Part shown: one piece after another, positions 21,110 to 33,049 of the stretch | Position numbering within the stretch: the first letter of the stretch is position 1 | How the letters are laid out: each line of letters begins with the position of its first letter | From: Sepiola atlantica | Taxonomy: Eukaryota; Mollusca; Cephalopoda; Sepiida; Sepiolidae | Reading direction: 5' to 3' | NCBI GenBank assembly: GCA_963556195.1 | Contig: OY744529.1 | Coordinates: 63,074,580-63,138,579, forward strand | DNA: 64,000 nt | The notes under the pieces: model-generated | Told to the model about the DNA's origin: nothing | Database searches by the model: none | The model's input: the letters and a program-made list of their open reading frames with translations, nothing else | Program-made: the position numbers and the translations under genes

Positions 21110-21330
21110 AGTGTTGGAAAGCCATTGGGTAGGTGTTTCTTTTCTTTAGGTCATCAGAAATGATAATAATAATAATAAATATATGAAAAATTAAATTACT
21201 GACATTATTTTATGATTTTATATGAATATCAGTGGTTGTAGTGTTGGAAAGCTCCCCTAAAGAGGAAAGTTTCCCTGCTCGGTTTGTGAAAAGGGAGTTG
21301 GGAGTAACTCAATTTTTGATAGGCCAGAGT
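21110..21330 (-). repeat. Dispersed family W, partial copy
   Basis: In reverse complement it matches 33050-33230: TCCAACACTACAAC, ATATTCATATAAAATCATA, TTATTATCATTTCTGATGA and CCTCTTTAG(A/G)GGAG. See the larger copies at 33050-33850 and 39795-40480. Confidence 0.6.
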
Positions 21331-21739
21331 GCTCCTTCTTTAGGGGCGATAACTTGATTTTCCTCACCTTCCTGCCTTGTGCCACATCTTCTTGTGGAGC
21401 TGTCTTTCTGTAACATACTATTCTGTACATACACACTCTAGTCAATATACCACCGCGTTGTCTTATTTATTATCGGCCCTTCAAGGTCACAAAAGAAGGG
21501 CAGTGGAATTACAGGTAGGTTAAGAGATGATAACCAATTTGTGTGCGAGAAGTGTTAGACAATGGAGACAGATGAGGACTCAGATGTGGAGAATGTATAT
21601 TTGGGTGGCAAGGCTATTCCAGTGTTCCACAAGTTTTGTTACGTTGGGAATACCGTTGGAGCACTGGGAGGAAATGGTACTTGTGTCATAGCAAGAGTTA
21701 AGAGTGGATGGAGTAAATTGATGACACTTTTGCCATGAC

Positions 21740-22090
21740 TAAGCAGCAGAGCATAACTGCTGTCGATCAAGGGAATAGTCTATCAATAATGTGTGCACAG
21801 TTTGATGATGTATGGAAAGGAGACCTGACCAGTGATGGTTGAGGATATATGCTGCATAGAGAGAAATGATATTAGAATGATACGATGGATGTGTAATGCG
21901 AGTCTTAAACACTGATGACTTCAAAGTAAGATTACATCTGCACATTATAGAGAGATATGTGCAACAGAGGAGACTTTGTTGGTTTAGTCACATTGACAAA
22001 AAAATGGAGCAAAGTGCTTGGATTAAAACAGTAAAACGTAGCATGATAGGAAATTATTTGAAGCATCAAGAAACCACTGTATGAATACAA
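21740..22090 (+). pseudogene. LINE C-terminal fragment
   Basis: NDIRMIRWMCNASLKH is the 'MIRWMCN' block usual just after the RT in several invertebrate LINEs; QRRLCWFSHIDKKMEQSAW is the 'RLRWFGHIxRM' block. The same family appears in minus copies at 46181-46331 and 46858-46989. A frameshift lies between the two blocks. Confidence 0.7.
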
Positions 22091-22179
22091 TAAAGTCTGG
22101 CATGAATGTCTTCTCCGGAAAATTAATTGCTACAGTATTACTGAACGAATATTTAATATAATTTAATTTTTTCTAGCTA

Positions 22180-23085
22180 AAAGGAAGATCCAGGTCGTTC
22201 TCAATGGCCGTACATCTAAACAAAATTACACCAACGTGGGTGTGTCCCAGAAGTCCATACGTGGACCTATACTATTCCTGATCTTCACAAACAACCTCTC
22301 TGATGTAATTGCATCTGAGACGCATGTATTTGTTGATGACACCATACTCTATTCCCGGCATGAAGCCAAATCAAATGCTGCCCATGCAAGTCAATGGCTG
22401 AATCCTTAGAAAATAAGCTCCAGTCTGTAGTAGAATGGGGCGAAAAATGTTTGGTCACATTTAATGCTACTAAAACAAAGCTCCTTTCCTTTAACAATGA
22501 TAAGAAACCTTTCCAGCCACTGATTGTCATGGCCGATAGTACCCTTCCCGAGAAACCAACGTTCAAACTCCTTAGCTTGATATTCTCAGACAACATGAAA
22601 TGGAATAAGTACATAGAAGATGTTGCCAAGTCTGCTGCAAAGAACGTAGGCTCTCTCTACCGGGCTAGAAACCTCCTCACATCTGCCAGTATCCTGTATC
22701 TTTATAAAGCCACCATTCTCCCATGCATGGCATATTGTTGCAACATCAAGGCTGGTTCACCAACCACTAACCTCTCCCCCTTTGGCAAAAAAGAATTTCT
22801 AACCTAATAGGTCCCGCACTGTCTGCCAAGCTCCAGACCCTGTCGCATTGCCGCAATGCTGCATCCCTGTGCTTGTTTTACAAGTACTTCCACAGAATGT
22901 GCTCCAATGAACTTACCGCACTTGTACCCTCCCCCCTCAACGTGAATACGCCCGACCCAATCGACTAGCAGCAAAATCCCACCCCTTTACTGTAGAGGTC
23001 TCTAGATTCCAGAAGATTTTCTATAATAACTTCTTTCCTCGAACCACTTGCCTTTGGAATTCTTTCTCTGCTCCCGGTTATGTTG
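22180..23085 (+). pseudogene. LINE-A reverse transcriptase remnant
   Basis: The plus strand gives GVSQKSIRGPILFLIFTNNL (motif B, normally GVPQGSILGPLLF) and THVFVDDTILYS (motif C, FVDD). After a frameshift, 22394-22807 gives the thumb region with SLYRARNLLTSASILYLYKA and CMAYCCNI. It then continues in another frame with SNLIGPALSAKLQTLSH and ASLCLFYKYFHRMCSNEL. This is the longest LINE-A copy here; the others (33948-34619, 50425-50935, 53815-54394, 7890-9018) carry only the 3' half. I cannot separate the Jockey and CR1 groups by eye. Confidence 0.8.
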
Positions 23086-23169
23086 TTTTTTTTTACATTG
23101 AATTTTTAGCATAGTAATTGTAATAATAATAAATAATTAGCACTGTGCTGTTGGTCTCTCTCTCTTACT

Positions 23170-24117
23170 TTCTGTGCCACAAATAAAACAACCATGACAC
23201 TGTACTCAATTTGTGTTGAGTACAAAGTTAACGGTGTTCTTCACAAAAGAGCTGTTGTGTTTCTTAGTGATGATAAGAACACAACATGCAGCAAGTCACT
23301 GCATTTGAGAAACGTATGTTTGAAATTGTCCGGTCAAAGATTCCTCATCCATATTGGGAGCGTTGAAGTGATGGTTGTGTTGGTCTTGATAGTACTTCAT
23401 GGGAGTACTTTCAGGTACACGAGGGTAAGGACACATCCGATACTATTTGGTTCTCTATCAAGTATGCATTCCGTTCATGCTCTCATTAATCACCCAAGTC
23501 AAATTCGCTGTGCCAATCATGCTGTCAGTGTTGCCAGAATCTACAGATAAATTTTCTGTTTTCATTGTTGAAGAGTTCAAACCAATTGGTAGGATTTCTG
23601 CCAACAAACGTTCATCAATTCCACTTCCGGGAATACTATAAATGCACAGCATGAAAAACGTCAATGGTTCTTCGCAGGCATCGAAATTGACATGCACTCG
23701 ATGTACTCCATCTGTGTTTTGTTTAGACTACTCTGACAGTGTGCCATCACCTGATTCTATGGACGATTCATCCAACATTGAAGAGGAGAGAAGTGAACGT
23801 GTTGATGATCTTGAGGTTGAAAGTTCCTCAGACGAGGGATTTCATTCTGCTAGTGTAATTTAGGCCAAGTATGGGAAAACCTGGTATCCAGCAAAGGCTG
23901 CATCACCCAGTGATATTCCTGTTGAACTGAAGAACAAAGTGTTCAGGTTCAAAACACTGGTACCTGTGTTCTGGTACAGGGAGAATAAACATAGTCTTGT
24001 CCAAGGGCGTTTCATTGACCATCTCTCCCAAAACCGTGTTGATGAAAAAAGGGCATCTGTTTCTATTGACATGCTTGTCAGATACAATGAAGCAGTTTCT
24101 GATTTGAGAAATTATTA
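23170..24117 (+). pseudogene. Decayed gene of unrecognised multi-copy family
   Basis: Pieces in order on the plus strand: HKRAVVFLSDDKN, then in the next frame HDMQQVTAFEKRMFEIVRSK and PHPYWER, then EGKDTSDTI, RCANHAVSVARIYR, a Ser/Asp/Glu-rich linker (23740-23850), and a C-terminal domain AKYGKTWYPAKAASPSDIPV through LVRYNEAVSDLRNY ending at TAA 24115-24117. An in-frame TAG at 23861-23863 separates the linker from this domain, and earlier frameshifts are needed. I recall similar SDD-K-H and W-Y-P-A-K layouts in uncharacterised marine invertebrate proteins, but I cannot name a function. It may be host-derived or TE-derived. Confidence 0.5.
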
Positions 24118-26285
24118 AAAAAAATGAAAAATGTCCTGATGTTGAAACAGTTATGATTGTTTCGCTCATTTTCTTGTTTGTCTTGTGTTCAACTTGATTT
24201 TTCTTTGTTGCTTTGATGGTTTAAGGTGTGTAAACCCTCAGAGTTTCACTGTGACTTTCTACTGAGGTAGGAATAACCATAACCATCAATGTTGATTTTA
24301 ATTTTTGCAATGAAATGTTTGGAATATCGGAATTCAAGGTTAGATACCCAATGAAACTGCCCCAGCCAGTATGTTTATACATTTACAGTATTCCTCTGAA
24401 ATAGTTAAAATATTCAACTTTCAGGACATTATGCTGCATTTTAATGTTGAAATTTGAATTATTCATTAAGTTTTGGCTCAGAAACATGTATAATGAACGC
24501 TATATATTATGACCTTTCAAAATTACCAAATTTTGTCACAAAGTATGACCAAGACCTTGAACTGTGTCATACAGTAAGAGTGGAAGGGATAGACAGTAAC
24601 GTAGTAAGAGATGAGTCACTTGATGGGTTAATTGTAAATTGTGGCTAATTGGAACACTAAAAATGAAAGATTTTTAGAATATAACTCAATCCCAAAACTG
24701 ACGAATATTTTATTTTGTGTGATTAAAATATATAGGAAAAAGGCCAGAGGAAACAAATATTGATTAACTCAGCTTTAGTCTAATAATAATAGATGAACTC
24801 CTATTATCCAGGACATGTAGACAGACATTGATAGATGTTTTACTAAGATTCGGTTTTAAATGAAAATACAACAAAATAAGATAACGAATAAATTAATTTA
24901 TTCACAAGAAATAATTAAAAACCCATAGAGATTCCAATAGTTTTATTCTGAAGTTATTCATTCAGTTGATAGCACTGTAACATAATACCTTTACTGGAAT
25001 CCCAGTCAAGTGGCCTTATGTCAAAATCTCTTGCAGATGCACATGCAGGTGATGTAAAATAATGAGAAACCAGTGACCTTTAAAGTATCTTCCGACTGGA
25101 GAATCTCTGAGCGATAAAGTAAATAAAAAGTGATACCAGTTTCAATAAGCAAATATCATTTGAAACCATGCAGCTATAAAATATTTTCAAGGCAGTAAAA
25201 CTCCTGCTCTCCATGACAGAGAGATACAAATGCTTATCTTATTCACCACACAGCATGGTTCTAGTAACAAATTCCCAGCTGCAATAAAGAAAACTCTTTG
25301 GTGTATATATTTTGTTGAGAACAAGTTGTGTTATTTGTTTCACGACACTAATACTGTGAACTGATATATGACAGCACTACTAGTTGATCATGTGATGGGA
25401 GTAAGCAGTGTATATTGAAATATAGTGCTATCTGATCTAGATGCTCATGGACTGTGAGCGCAGGAAACCTGTTGCCAAATTAGGGGGTTTCCACCCTTAA
25501 AGGGAGAAAAAAAACACATTTCTTACTATTGTCTTTTGTAATGTTATTCCCTTCACAGACACAATGCCAGGTTTACATTCCCGTATATGAAAGAAAGTTA
25601 ACACACAAAAAGTTCAGGACGATCTTCTAATGGAGTACAGACAGTCGCTTGAAACAACTTTTTGGATGTTTTCTATACTTCATGCTGCAGTTTCTCGTTT
25701 GTCTTGTATGCACTCCTTTCATCAGTTTTTATTTTTTTATTTTACTTCAGTGTAAAGTCTCAGAAATCAAGGGACCCTTTCCTAGTGCTAACACCTGATC
25801 TCTATATAAGATACATAGATATCCGAGTGTTAAATTAAAGTTCTCCTTTACTCCTGAAACGTTGAGTTAGTAAAGAAGCGAAGAACATTAATTTTTCTTC
25901 TCCCCAATTGACCAGTTAACTATGTTATAGTATATCTTTCTTGTGGTTTCTTGGTCTTATCAGATTCCAGGACAAGAATTCATCTAGTCTGATGGAGTAT
26001 CCAGCTAAGTGCTGTTACTTGAGGCAACATCACTTGGAGAAGGTGCACCATTCCTCATATGAGCCTGTGTATAGCCGTGTTGAGGGGATCTTATTTGGGC
26101 TTTGAATACTATGTTATTTTGAATATTTGGTCAGGGTTTACTTGTAGGGTGAATTATCCTCATGTCAGGTTGTCCTGACAAACCCTTGTACAGAGAGACT
26201 GAAGACACTCGAGGATGGTGTTTAGTAGGTAATTCAAACTCTCCTTAGTAGTTTGGGCTAGATCATACTAGGCCAAATAAATTGA
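24118..26285. other. No gene recognised
   Basis: AT-rich DNA without open frames of note. Segment 25970-26130 is slightly GC-richer, but I see no motif in it. Confidence 0.45.
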
Positions 26286-26840
26286 CTCTAAACTAAATAA
26301 TGCATGCCGCAGAACCACTCGGGCACTAAGACTAACCCCACTATCAGCAGTGTACAGATTAGTTGGCATGACACCTCCCCATATTCGAAGGAATGCCCAT
26401 ATAAAATCCAAAAACACAAACAGGAAACCGACAGAAGACACCTCCTATCTGGCCATGGACAACCAAAAGGCAGATTTAAATCAAGAAGCAGTTGCATGAC
26501 CAACAAGAGCATTGACTCTGCACGGTTCCAGAACTACTGCATTGACAGATGGAATGATTGGAATAACTATCTGAACAAATCTATCCAAAAAGCCAGAAAA
26601 CACTTCCCACATGGAACGGATCTCTCAAGGAAGGACTGGGTGACCCTGACCCGAGCAAGAACGAAGGTTGGAAGGACAGCCAGTAACCTCCACAGGCATG
26701 GAACAGCAACAACAAGCAACTGCCCTTGCAGAAATCCCAGACAGACAATGGAACACATCTTCAGTGACTGCACTGATGGGCCAACATGTACCAACCAAGA
26801 TTTGAGGGACTGTAACCTTGATGTCTAACGATGGATCCAG
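26286..26840 (+). pseudogene. LINE C-terminal fragment with Cys-rich end
   Basis: A 174-residue open frame (26304-26828) ends in LTRARTKVGRTASNLHRHG and CPCRNPRQTMEHIFSDC, a typical LINE terminus with CxC...H...C spacing after an arginine-rich helix. A stop and then RWIQYWHH run straight into the (GAT)n tail; the same YWHH-Asp(n) reading is common at such element ends. No RT core is present, so the copy is 5'-truncated. Confidence 0.75.
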
Positions 26841-26845
26841 TATTG

Positions 26846-26850
26846 GCATC

Positions 26851-26894
<44 letters not shown>

Positions 26895-26918
26895 AATGAT
26901 GATGATGATGATGATGAT
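26846..26918. repeat. (ATG)n array, LINE tail
   Basis: About 23 ATG/GAT units with one GATAATGAT interruption. It directly follows the LINE end at 26840, as at 15352-15460. Minus-strand frames across it read poly-His or poly-Ile and are artefacts. Confidence 0.9.
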
Positions 26919-26939
26919 TGCTTTTTTTCCCTTTGACAT

Positions 26940-27320
26940 AATTCAAAGTCGAGGATTCAGGCGTTTAATGTAATCATGCATATGCAAATGGTATCACAAC
27001 CAACATCTTGGCACCTCAAATCTTTTCCAACAAAAATGACTTATTCGGCAAAATCACTGTCAGCCATTAATTCAAAGCAAGAGATCCAATCACACCGTGG
27101 TGAAGTTTGCCTATAAGATGCATATTGCTGTGCAAATTCGTTTGGCAACTGGTAACTAAGATTTCTCTAAGTACCTTCTTCGATAAACGATAAAATGCTC
27201 TACTATTTATGCAGGAAACAGAGAGTACAAATAGGCGGAGAGATAGAGAGACTTATTATTTTGCCATCTAATTTAAATAAGACTCTTTACTTCTATATAA
27301 TAATGATAATAATTATAATG

Positions 27321-27363
<43 letters not shown>

Positions 27364-27914
27364 TAATGTGCGATTAGAATTCTGTTACTGTATATTTTAA
27401 TTGTTTATATTGAAATTAAATTTAAATGAAAAACGTTTAGATGAAATTTAAATTACCAAAAAAAAAAAGATAGGATATAAAAAATGGAAGTCACGTGTTC
27501 ATACCCTGTTGGACAAAATACCTACTTAAACAGTAGCAATCAAGTTAAAAAGACGAACTTAGTTAAGTCGATACTGAATAGAAAAGTCGATGGAGTTTTA
27601 AATCCTACTGGAAGGCCCTAGAATCCTCCATCCGCTTAGAATTCTTTCCCAAAGATTGTATTTTATTTATTTGTATTTGATACAACCAAATCAACTAGTC
27701 ACCGCTAACTATTATCGAAAAGCTTGTCTGGAATATTCTTAGAAGTGAAAACCAAAACGCAAACATTAGAACGATAAATAAGTTAAATATAAAATATCCT
27801 CCTGCTGACCCCCATCCTTTAATCTGTCATCAAAAAATGGGAGGGGAACTTATCTTTTTTCGTATATCTTTTTGAGGAGTAGCCTAGAAAACTTATACTA
27901 AGTAGTTAGGTAAC

Positions 27915-27950
<36 letters not shown>

Positions 27951-28150
27951 TTTAAAACTGTCCTGTCTGTCGTAAATGTGTGATAGTGCATTTTGTCCAT
28001 CATAAAAATGAGAGATAAACACTATCCCTGTGACAGGATCACAGGTAAACTAAGCCGGGGCCTGGTGTTGCCACATAAACCAAAATATGAATAATGCTAT
28101 ACAATAACGTTATAAACCGTGGGACTCAGAAGAAAAATCTGGGTGTCATG
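26940..28150. other. No gene; (AAT)n and (AT)n arrays
   Basis: Contains (AAT)n at about 27300-27364, (AT)n at about 27918-27947, and otherwise AT-rich DNA without motifs. Confidence 0.6.
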
Positions 28151-28157
28151 ATGGAAG

Positions 28158-30620
28158 GTGCTCCCTCGATGGGCAACATGGGGCATCTCTACTGACTACT
28201 ATATAACGGAACAAAGGATAGCAGATCAAGCAAGACAGATCCTCAAGAGAGGGTGGTTCTTGGAGCTGGAATTAATAGAAATTAAACAAAAGATAACAGA
28301 TCAAGAAACACCACCTGGCAAAAGCCCACAGGTAGAAGACTGGCAAAACATAAACACTGAAACTGAGAAGGTCGAAGACTACGAAATCACAGAACTCACG
28401 GAGGAAGAAGCAAGAGAAGTGGAAAACATCAACCGGTTCATGACCGAGAACAAAACAAAACTCCCATCTCTAAGGAACGAAAATTGGAAGAAATTAAAAT
28501 TAGAAACAGAGAAAGTAAACAGCCTCCTCGTGTACGTCTCAACAGATTCTATCACAGACCTAAACAAGTTGATATATGAGTGGGACAAAATCAATAAGCA
28601 TGACACTAAAAAGAGAAAAAAGGACTCGCATAAAAAAATGAACCAATAAAGCCTGGATGGGAAATCAGACTGAAAACCCAGATGACCAAACATCGAAAAG
28701 AAGCTAAAACCATAAACAGAATGAAAAAGAACAAGAAACGTTGGAAGAGTGAAAATCTGACTCGCAAGAAACATGAAGAACAAAAACAAAACATAGCAGC
28801 AATAGAAGGAAAACTGAGACGATACAGATACAACTCGGAACAGCACAAACAGAACAGGACCTTTGAAAACAATGAAAGCTAGTTTTACAAAAACGTAAAT
28901 AGAGAAAGAACAACAGAACAATCGGACCTGACAGACAAAACACTTCTGGAGCAAGATATGAAAAAAGCCTCAAAACGCAACAAAAATGCCAACTGGCTGA
29001 AAAACATGAAAGATTAACTACAGGAAAGTGAAGAAGGAACGATTAAGACAACCCTAAGGAAAATGGCAAACTGGAAAGCATCAGACCACGATGGAATGTA
29101 TGCATACTGGTTTTAAAAATTCACGACCCTACATGAAAGGCTAGCACAGAAACTGAGAGGATGTATCCATAAAACAGACGTACCAGAGTGGCTGACCAAA
29201 GGAAGGACAATACTAATACAAAAAGACGTCAAAAAGAGAATGATCCCAAGCAACTACAGACTGATAACCTGTTTACCAAGAATGTGGAAAATCCTAACGG
29301 CACAACTGAAGGAACATATCTACCATTCCCTGAACAATCGTGGAACAAAAAGGATGCCGGAAAGGGAAAAAAGGCACGTATTATCTGCTATACATAGATC
29401 AAAATATCCTGAAGGAGGTAAAAAGCAGAAAAAAGAACATATCCATGGCATCGATTGACTACAAGAAAACTTACAACAGAATCCCTCAAGCATGGATAAT
29501 TGAATGCTTAAAATGTACAAGATACAGGATTATTAATCTCATTAAGAAAGCAATGGAAACATGGAGACTAGAACTGACAGCTGGAGGACAACACCTGACT
29601 GAGATAAAAATACAGAGAGGAATTTTCCAAGGAGACTTCCTATCGCTACTACTATTTATCATAGCCATGATGCCACTTAACTGCATACTCAGGAAATGTG
29701 ATGCCGGATACAAGTTTACAGACACAGAACAAAGAATAAACCACCTCATGTACATGGACGACCTGAAGCTATTTTCAAAAAGCAAAAAGGAACTGGAACA
29801 GCTGATAAATACGACCAGAATCTTTAGCCAGAACATTCAAATGGAATTTGGACTGGAAAAGTGCGCACTGCTAGAGATGAAAAGGGGAATAATGGAGACA
29901 ATAGAGGGCATGGAACTGCCTAACTAAGAGGAGATGAGGGCACTAGGCGAACAGAATAGCTGTAAATATTTGGGTGTTCTGAAAGCAGACACCATCAAAT
30001 CTACAGAAATGAAAGGGAAGATTAGAAAAGAATACATGAGAAGAACAAGGAAACCTTTAGAAACGAAATTATATAGCAGAAACCCAGTAAAAGGAATAAA
30101 CACCTTGGCAGTATCACTAATAAGATACTCTGGTCCATTCATAGGTTGGACTAAAGAAGAACTCAGGCACTTGACCAGAAGACTAGAAAATACATGACCA
30201 TGCACAATGCACTTCACTCAAAAAACTGAGGTAAAGACATAAAAAAGAGCTGGAGAAATACATAACTCAGAACACAGAAAGGTTGGTGATTGCAGCAATA
30301 GACACTCGGTAGCACCAAAAGCATAAACAAAAAGACAAGAAACGAAAGGTGGGAAGACAAACAGTTACATGGACGTTTATAAGAATGACCACAAAAAAGA
30401 CCAACCAACATTCCTGAGCATGGCTAAGAAAAGGACACCTGAACCATACAAAGGACAGCAAATATAAAAACAACTGCAATCTTAAGGAAAATCCTCAAAT
30501 GTGTAAACCAACCAACATAAGCTACGAACGGTAACCAGTCACATGGAAGTTACAATAGGAAGAAAACAAAACCACAGGAAGAAAACCACCACATTAACTC
30601 AAGGAACAGAAACTGCAAGA
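28158..30620 (+). pseudogene. REL-type LINE (R4/Dong-like), RT region
   Basis: The longest copy of its family. 28158-28649 is a Lys/Glu-rich N-terminal open frame. RT blocks follow in shifting frames: WKASDHDGMYAYW, IPSNYRLITCLPRMWKIL, SIDYKKTYNRIPQAW (motif A), RGIFQGDFLSLLLF (motif B) and YMDDLKLFSK (motif C, near 29751, both Asp kept). After these come CKYLGVLKAD, NTLAVSLIRYSGPFIGWTKE and a decayed 3' end to about 30620. At least five stops or shifts break it. Sister copies at 55860-56340 and 38395-38705 show that the family ends in a restriction-like endonuclease. The 3' UTR follows at 30640-32358, interrupted by a Tc1 element. Confidence 0.85.
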
Positions 30621-30761
30621 AATATCATAAACTGCCCCCCTCTCCCCCCAAAAAAGTGAATGCACCAGCCTCGGCTGACACACCACAAAATAGTCGTAAA
30701 TGGTCAAGGAGGATGGGAAGACCGAGGAGGGAGAGCACTAACCAGGCCTCTACTGGAAAAG

Positions 30762-32076
30762 TACACTCATGAACAAAAAAAATGGGCCAGGAAAGAAATT
30801 TACAATTTATTGCACAAAAAGCTGCATTACACAAAATGCAATTAAATAATAAACGAAAATGAGTAAAAAATATAAAGAGCAAGATATTTACTTTAATAAA
30901 AACTTAGTATGGAATGGAATTGCCCTTAGATCTTTTTAAAAGATCAATTCTTTTTATCATGCTCTCAACCAACTTGGAGCACTGTGAAGAGGAGATGTTA
31001 TTCCATTCTCTTTGTACTGCTTCCCATAATTTTTCTTTGTTGGAAAAAGTTTTTCTAACTAATGCACGAGATATTATAGCCCAAATATTTTCCATTGGGT
31101 TTAAATCTGGGCTTTGGCCAGGCCAAAACATCACATCAATTGAATTATCAGTAAGCCACTTCTTTGTGACTTTTGCTGTGTGTGCAGGGGCATTATCATG
31201 TTGAAAAATAATGTCATTGTTCATTTCTAACTTCTGGATGCTTGGTAATAGACCTCTTTCTAATATTTGAATGTATTCTTTGGCATTAATTGACGCATCA
31301 CATCTGATAATTTCCCCAACTCCTGCAGCAGAAAAGGTCCCCCATACCATTATTCCTCCGTTTCCATGTTTTACTGTGGTTTTTATGCAATTCGGTGAAA
31401 ATCTTTCTCCGGATCTTCGGATGTAACGTTCAGGGGCATCACTGGCAAGGCAAAATCTTGATTCGTCCGACCAGAAAACATTTCTAAACCAATCTGCATC
31501 TTTCGTACCATAACATGATGCAAATGTCTTTCTGTCGCTGATGTTCTTCTTAGTTAACAAAGGCTTTTTTGCACATCTTTTTGATGAAAATCCCATTTCC
31601 TTCATCCTTCTGGATATTGTCACTCTAGAAAGAGAATTTCCTTTTGCTGTTTCGAATTGTTTGCTATGGTCAACATAAGTTTTTTTGCGATCCTTCAAAA
31701 CGGTCATTTTAAGCCTGTGATCGTCCTTCATTGTGGATGCTCTGGGGCGACCAGAACCAACTTTCCTGCTCACTGTGCCTTCAATTTCGAACCTTTGCCC
31801 AATTCTCTTCACAGCTGAAAGAGATGTTGCCACCTTTTCTTCTTTCAAAATGTCGAAAATCTGCTTGTAAGTCAAATTTGCCTGTCGTAATCCTGCAATT
31901 CGGTTTTTAATTTTTTCGTCAAGATGTCGTCTTACTTTTCTTGGACTCATCTTTAATACTAATAATCTGAAAAATACTAAATAACAGCTAATTATTAGCA
32001 AACAAGCGATAAAAATTTTAAAAATTGTTTTCTTTCCAATTTCAATCATGGCCCATTTTTTTTGTTCACGAGTGTA
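30762..32076 (-). mobile_element. Tc1/mariner element, 1.3 kb, with TIRs and TA duplication
   Basis: The ends are inverted repeats starting CACTC(A/G)TGAAC, then eight A and TGGGCCA, at 30764-30789 and 32049-32074, each bounded by TA (30762-30763 and 32075-32076). The single gene on the minus strand spans 80% of it. Paralogous X copies supply the empty site: GGAAG or GGAAAGG then TA or TG, then CATAGAATACTGGAACC. The insertion lies inside the LINE 3' UTR, so it is younger than that LINE copy. Confidence 0.95.
30904..31950 (-). CDS. Tc1-family transposase, DD34E, intact
   Basis: A 348-residue protein that would cut and paste the surrounding element by binding its inverted repeats. The start at 31950 (MSPRKVRRHLDEKIKNRI) is chosen because it opens the paired helix-turn-helix domain; the frame is open 43 codons further, but those run into the inverted repeat. 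Domains: HTH 1 about 8-50, GRPR hook 67-70, HTH 2 about 75-125, then the DDE catalytic core with D162 (FWSDESRF), D252 (FQHDNAPAHTA) and E287 (DLNPMENIW). Exactly 34 residues separate D252 and E287, the Tc1 spacing. Length is normal for Tc1 and no stop or frameshift is present. This is the only full-length protein gene in the window. Activity is inferred only. Confidence 0.95.
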   Translation of the reverse strand: MSPRKVRRHLDEKIKNRIAGLRQANLTYKQIFDILKEEKVATSLSAVKRIGQRFEIEGTVSRKVGSGRPRASTMKDDHRLKMTVLKDRKKTYVDHSKQFETAKGNSLSRVTISRRMKEMGFSSKRCAKKPLLTKKNISDRKTFASCYGTKDADWFRNVFWSDESRFCLASDAPERYIRRSGERFSPNCIKTTVKHGNGGIMVWGTFSAAGVGEIIRCDASINAKEYIQILERGLLPSIQKLEMNNDIIFQHDNAPAHTAKVTKKWLTDNSIDVMFWPGQSPDLNPMENIWAIISRALVRKTFSNKEKLWEAVQREWNNISSSQCSKLVESMIKRIDLLKRSKGNSIPY

Positions 32077-32323
32077 CATAGACTGCTGGAACCTTGGGGA
32101 GGCTTATTGCTACCAAACTCCCACAGGAGGCCAAAGGTCGTTGCCAGCGAGAAATCAATGGTAGGTGGCTGTTGCGATACCGCAAGGTCATTTGCGGTGA
32201 TGACCGAAAAGAGATGGAGAATACTGGAAATCTGGGGAGGCTTGTTGTCACTCAGACTCCAGGAAACACCACCAGTTGTTGTTGATGAGCAATCACTGAC
32301 GTTGACTTGTGAGTACAAATATA

Positions 32324-32358
<35 letters not shown>

Positions 32359-32359
<1 letters not shown>

Positions 32360-32690
32360 GAGGGTCAAGGAGGATGGGAAGACCGAGGAGGGACAGCACA
32401 AACCAGACCTCCACTGCTGGAACCTTGGGGGGGGGGGGGGCTTATTGCCACCCAAATCCCAGAGAAGACCAACGGTCCTAACCAGCGAGAAATCAATGGT
32501 AAGCGTCTGTTGCGATACCGCAAGATTATTTGCGGTAGTTATTGATAAGAGGTGGAGAGTACTGGAAATTTGGGGAGGCTTGTTGTCACTCAGACTCCAG
32601 GGAACATCATCGGTTGTTGTCGGTGAGCAATCACTGACGATGACCTGTGTGATAACTCATAGTGACTACAAATAATAACTAGATAAATAA
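32359..32690 (+). mobile_element. REL-LINE segment X, second, 5'-truncated copy
   Basis: It starts (GGGTCAAGGAGGATGGGAAG) directly after the (TAA)n tail of the previous copy and repeats the same 3' UTR, ending GATGACCTGTGTGATAACTC near 32660. A G-run of 12 lies at about 32428-32439. It is joined head to tail with the copy at 30640-32358. Confidence 0.75.
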
Positions 32691-32819
32691 AACGAATGTT
32701 TTAATTTATTTATTTTAACAATTAAATCTTAGAATTAAACAGTCTCTTTCATTTTACCATAAAAATAAGTGTCAGCTAAATATTCTTTAAATAAATCAAT
32801 CATTTTCTCCTATGTTTCC

Positions 32820-33020
32820 CTGTGAACTGAACCTACTACCTCAACTGTTTTACATCTACAAACCCCAAAACTCTCATCAATTCTTTCAATGTGGCCATAC
32901 CATCAAAGTCTCCTGTTTTAATCCATCTCCATTGTCTTAAACTTCTTGCAGACAAACTGTTATCATCTCTTAATCTATCTGTAACTCAACTGCACTTCTT
33001 GTGACTCAAATTCTTACAAA
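32820..33020 (-). pseudogene. LINE C-terminal scrap
   Basis: Minus reading gives WIKTGDFDGMATLKELMRVL then GFVDVKQL, comparable to the fragment ending near 46140 (GMATLK...; complement TCAATGTGGCCATACCATCG). Very short and without an intact frame. Confidence 0.45.
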
Positions 33021-33049
33021 TACCACAAAAGATTGAATTGCACCTGACT

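Larger units (their letters stand above)
30640..32358 (+). mobile_element. REL-LINE 3' UTR (segment X), split by Tc1
   Basis: 30640-30761 starts at a C-run/A-run (CCCCCCAAAAAA), then GTGAATGCACCAGCCTCGGC, GGTCAAGGAGGATGGGAAGA and CCTCTACTGGAAAAG. It resumes after the Tc1 element at 32077 with CATAGACTGCTGGAACCTTG and runs to GAGCAATCACTGACG and a (TAA)n-type tail at 32323-32358. In minus copies at 52980-53230, 54660-55800 and 57290-57910 the same X follows the endonuclease coding part, so X is read as this LINE's 3' UTR. Confidence 0.75.
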
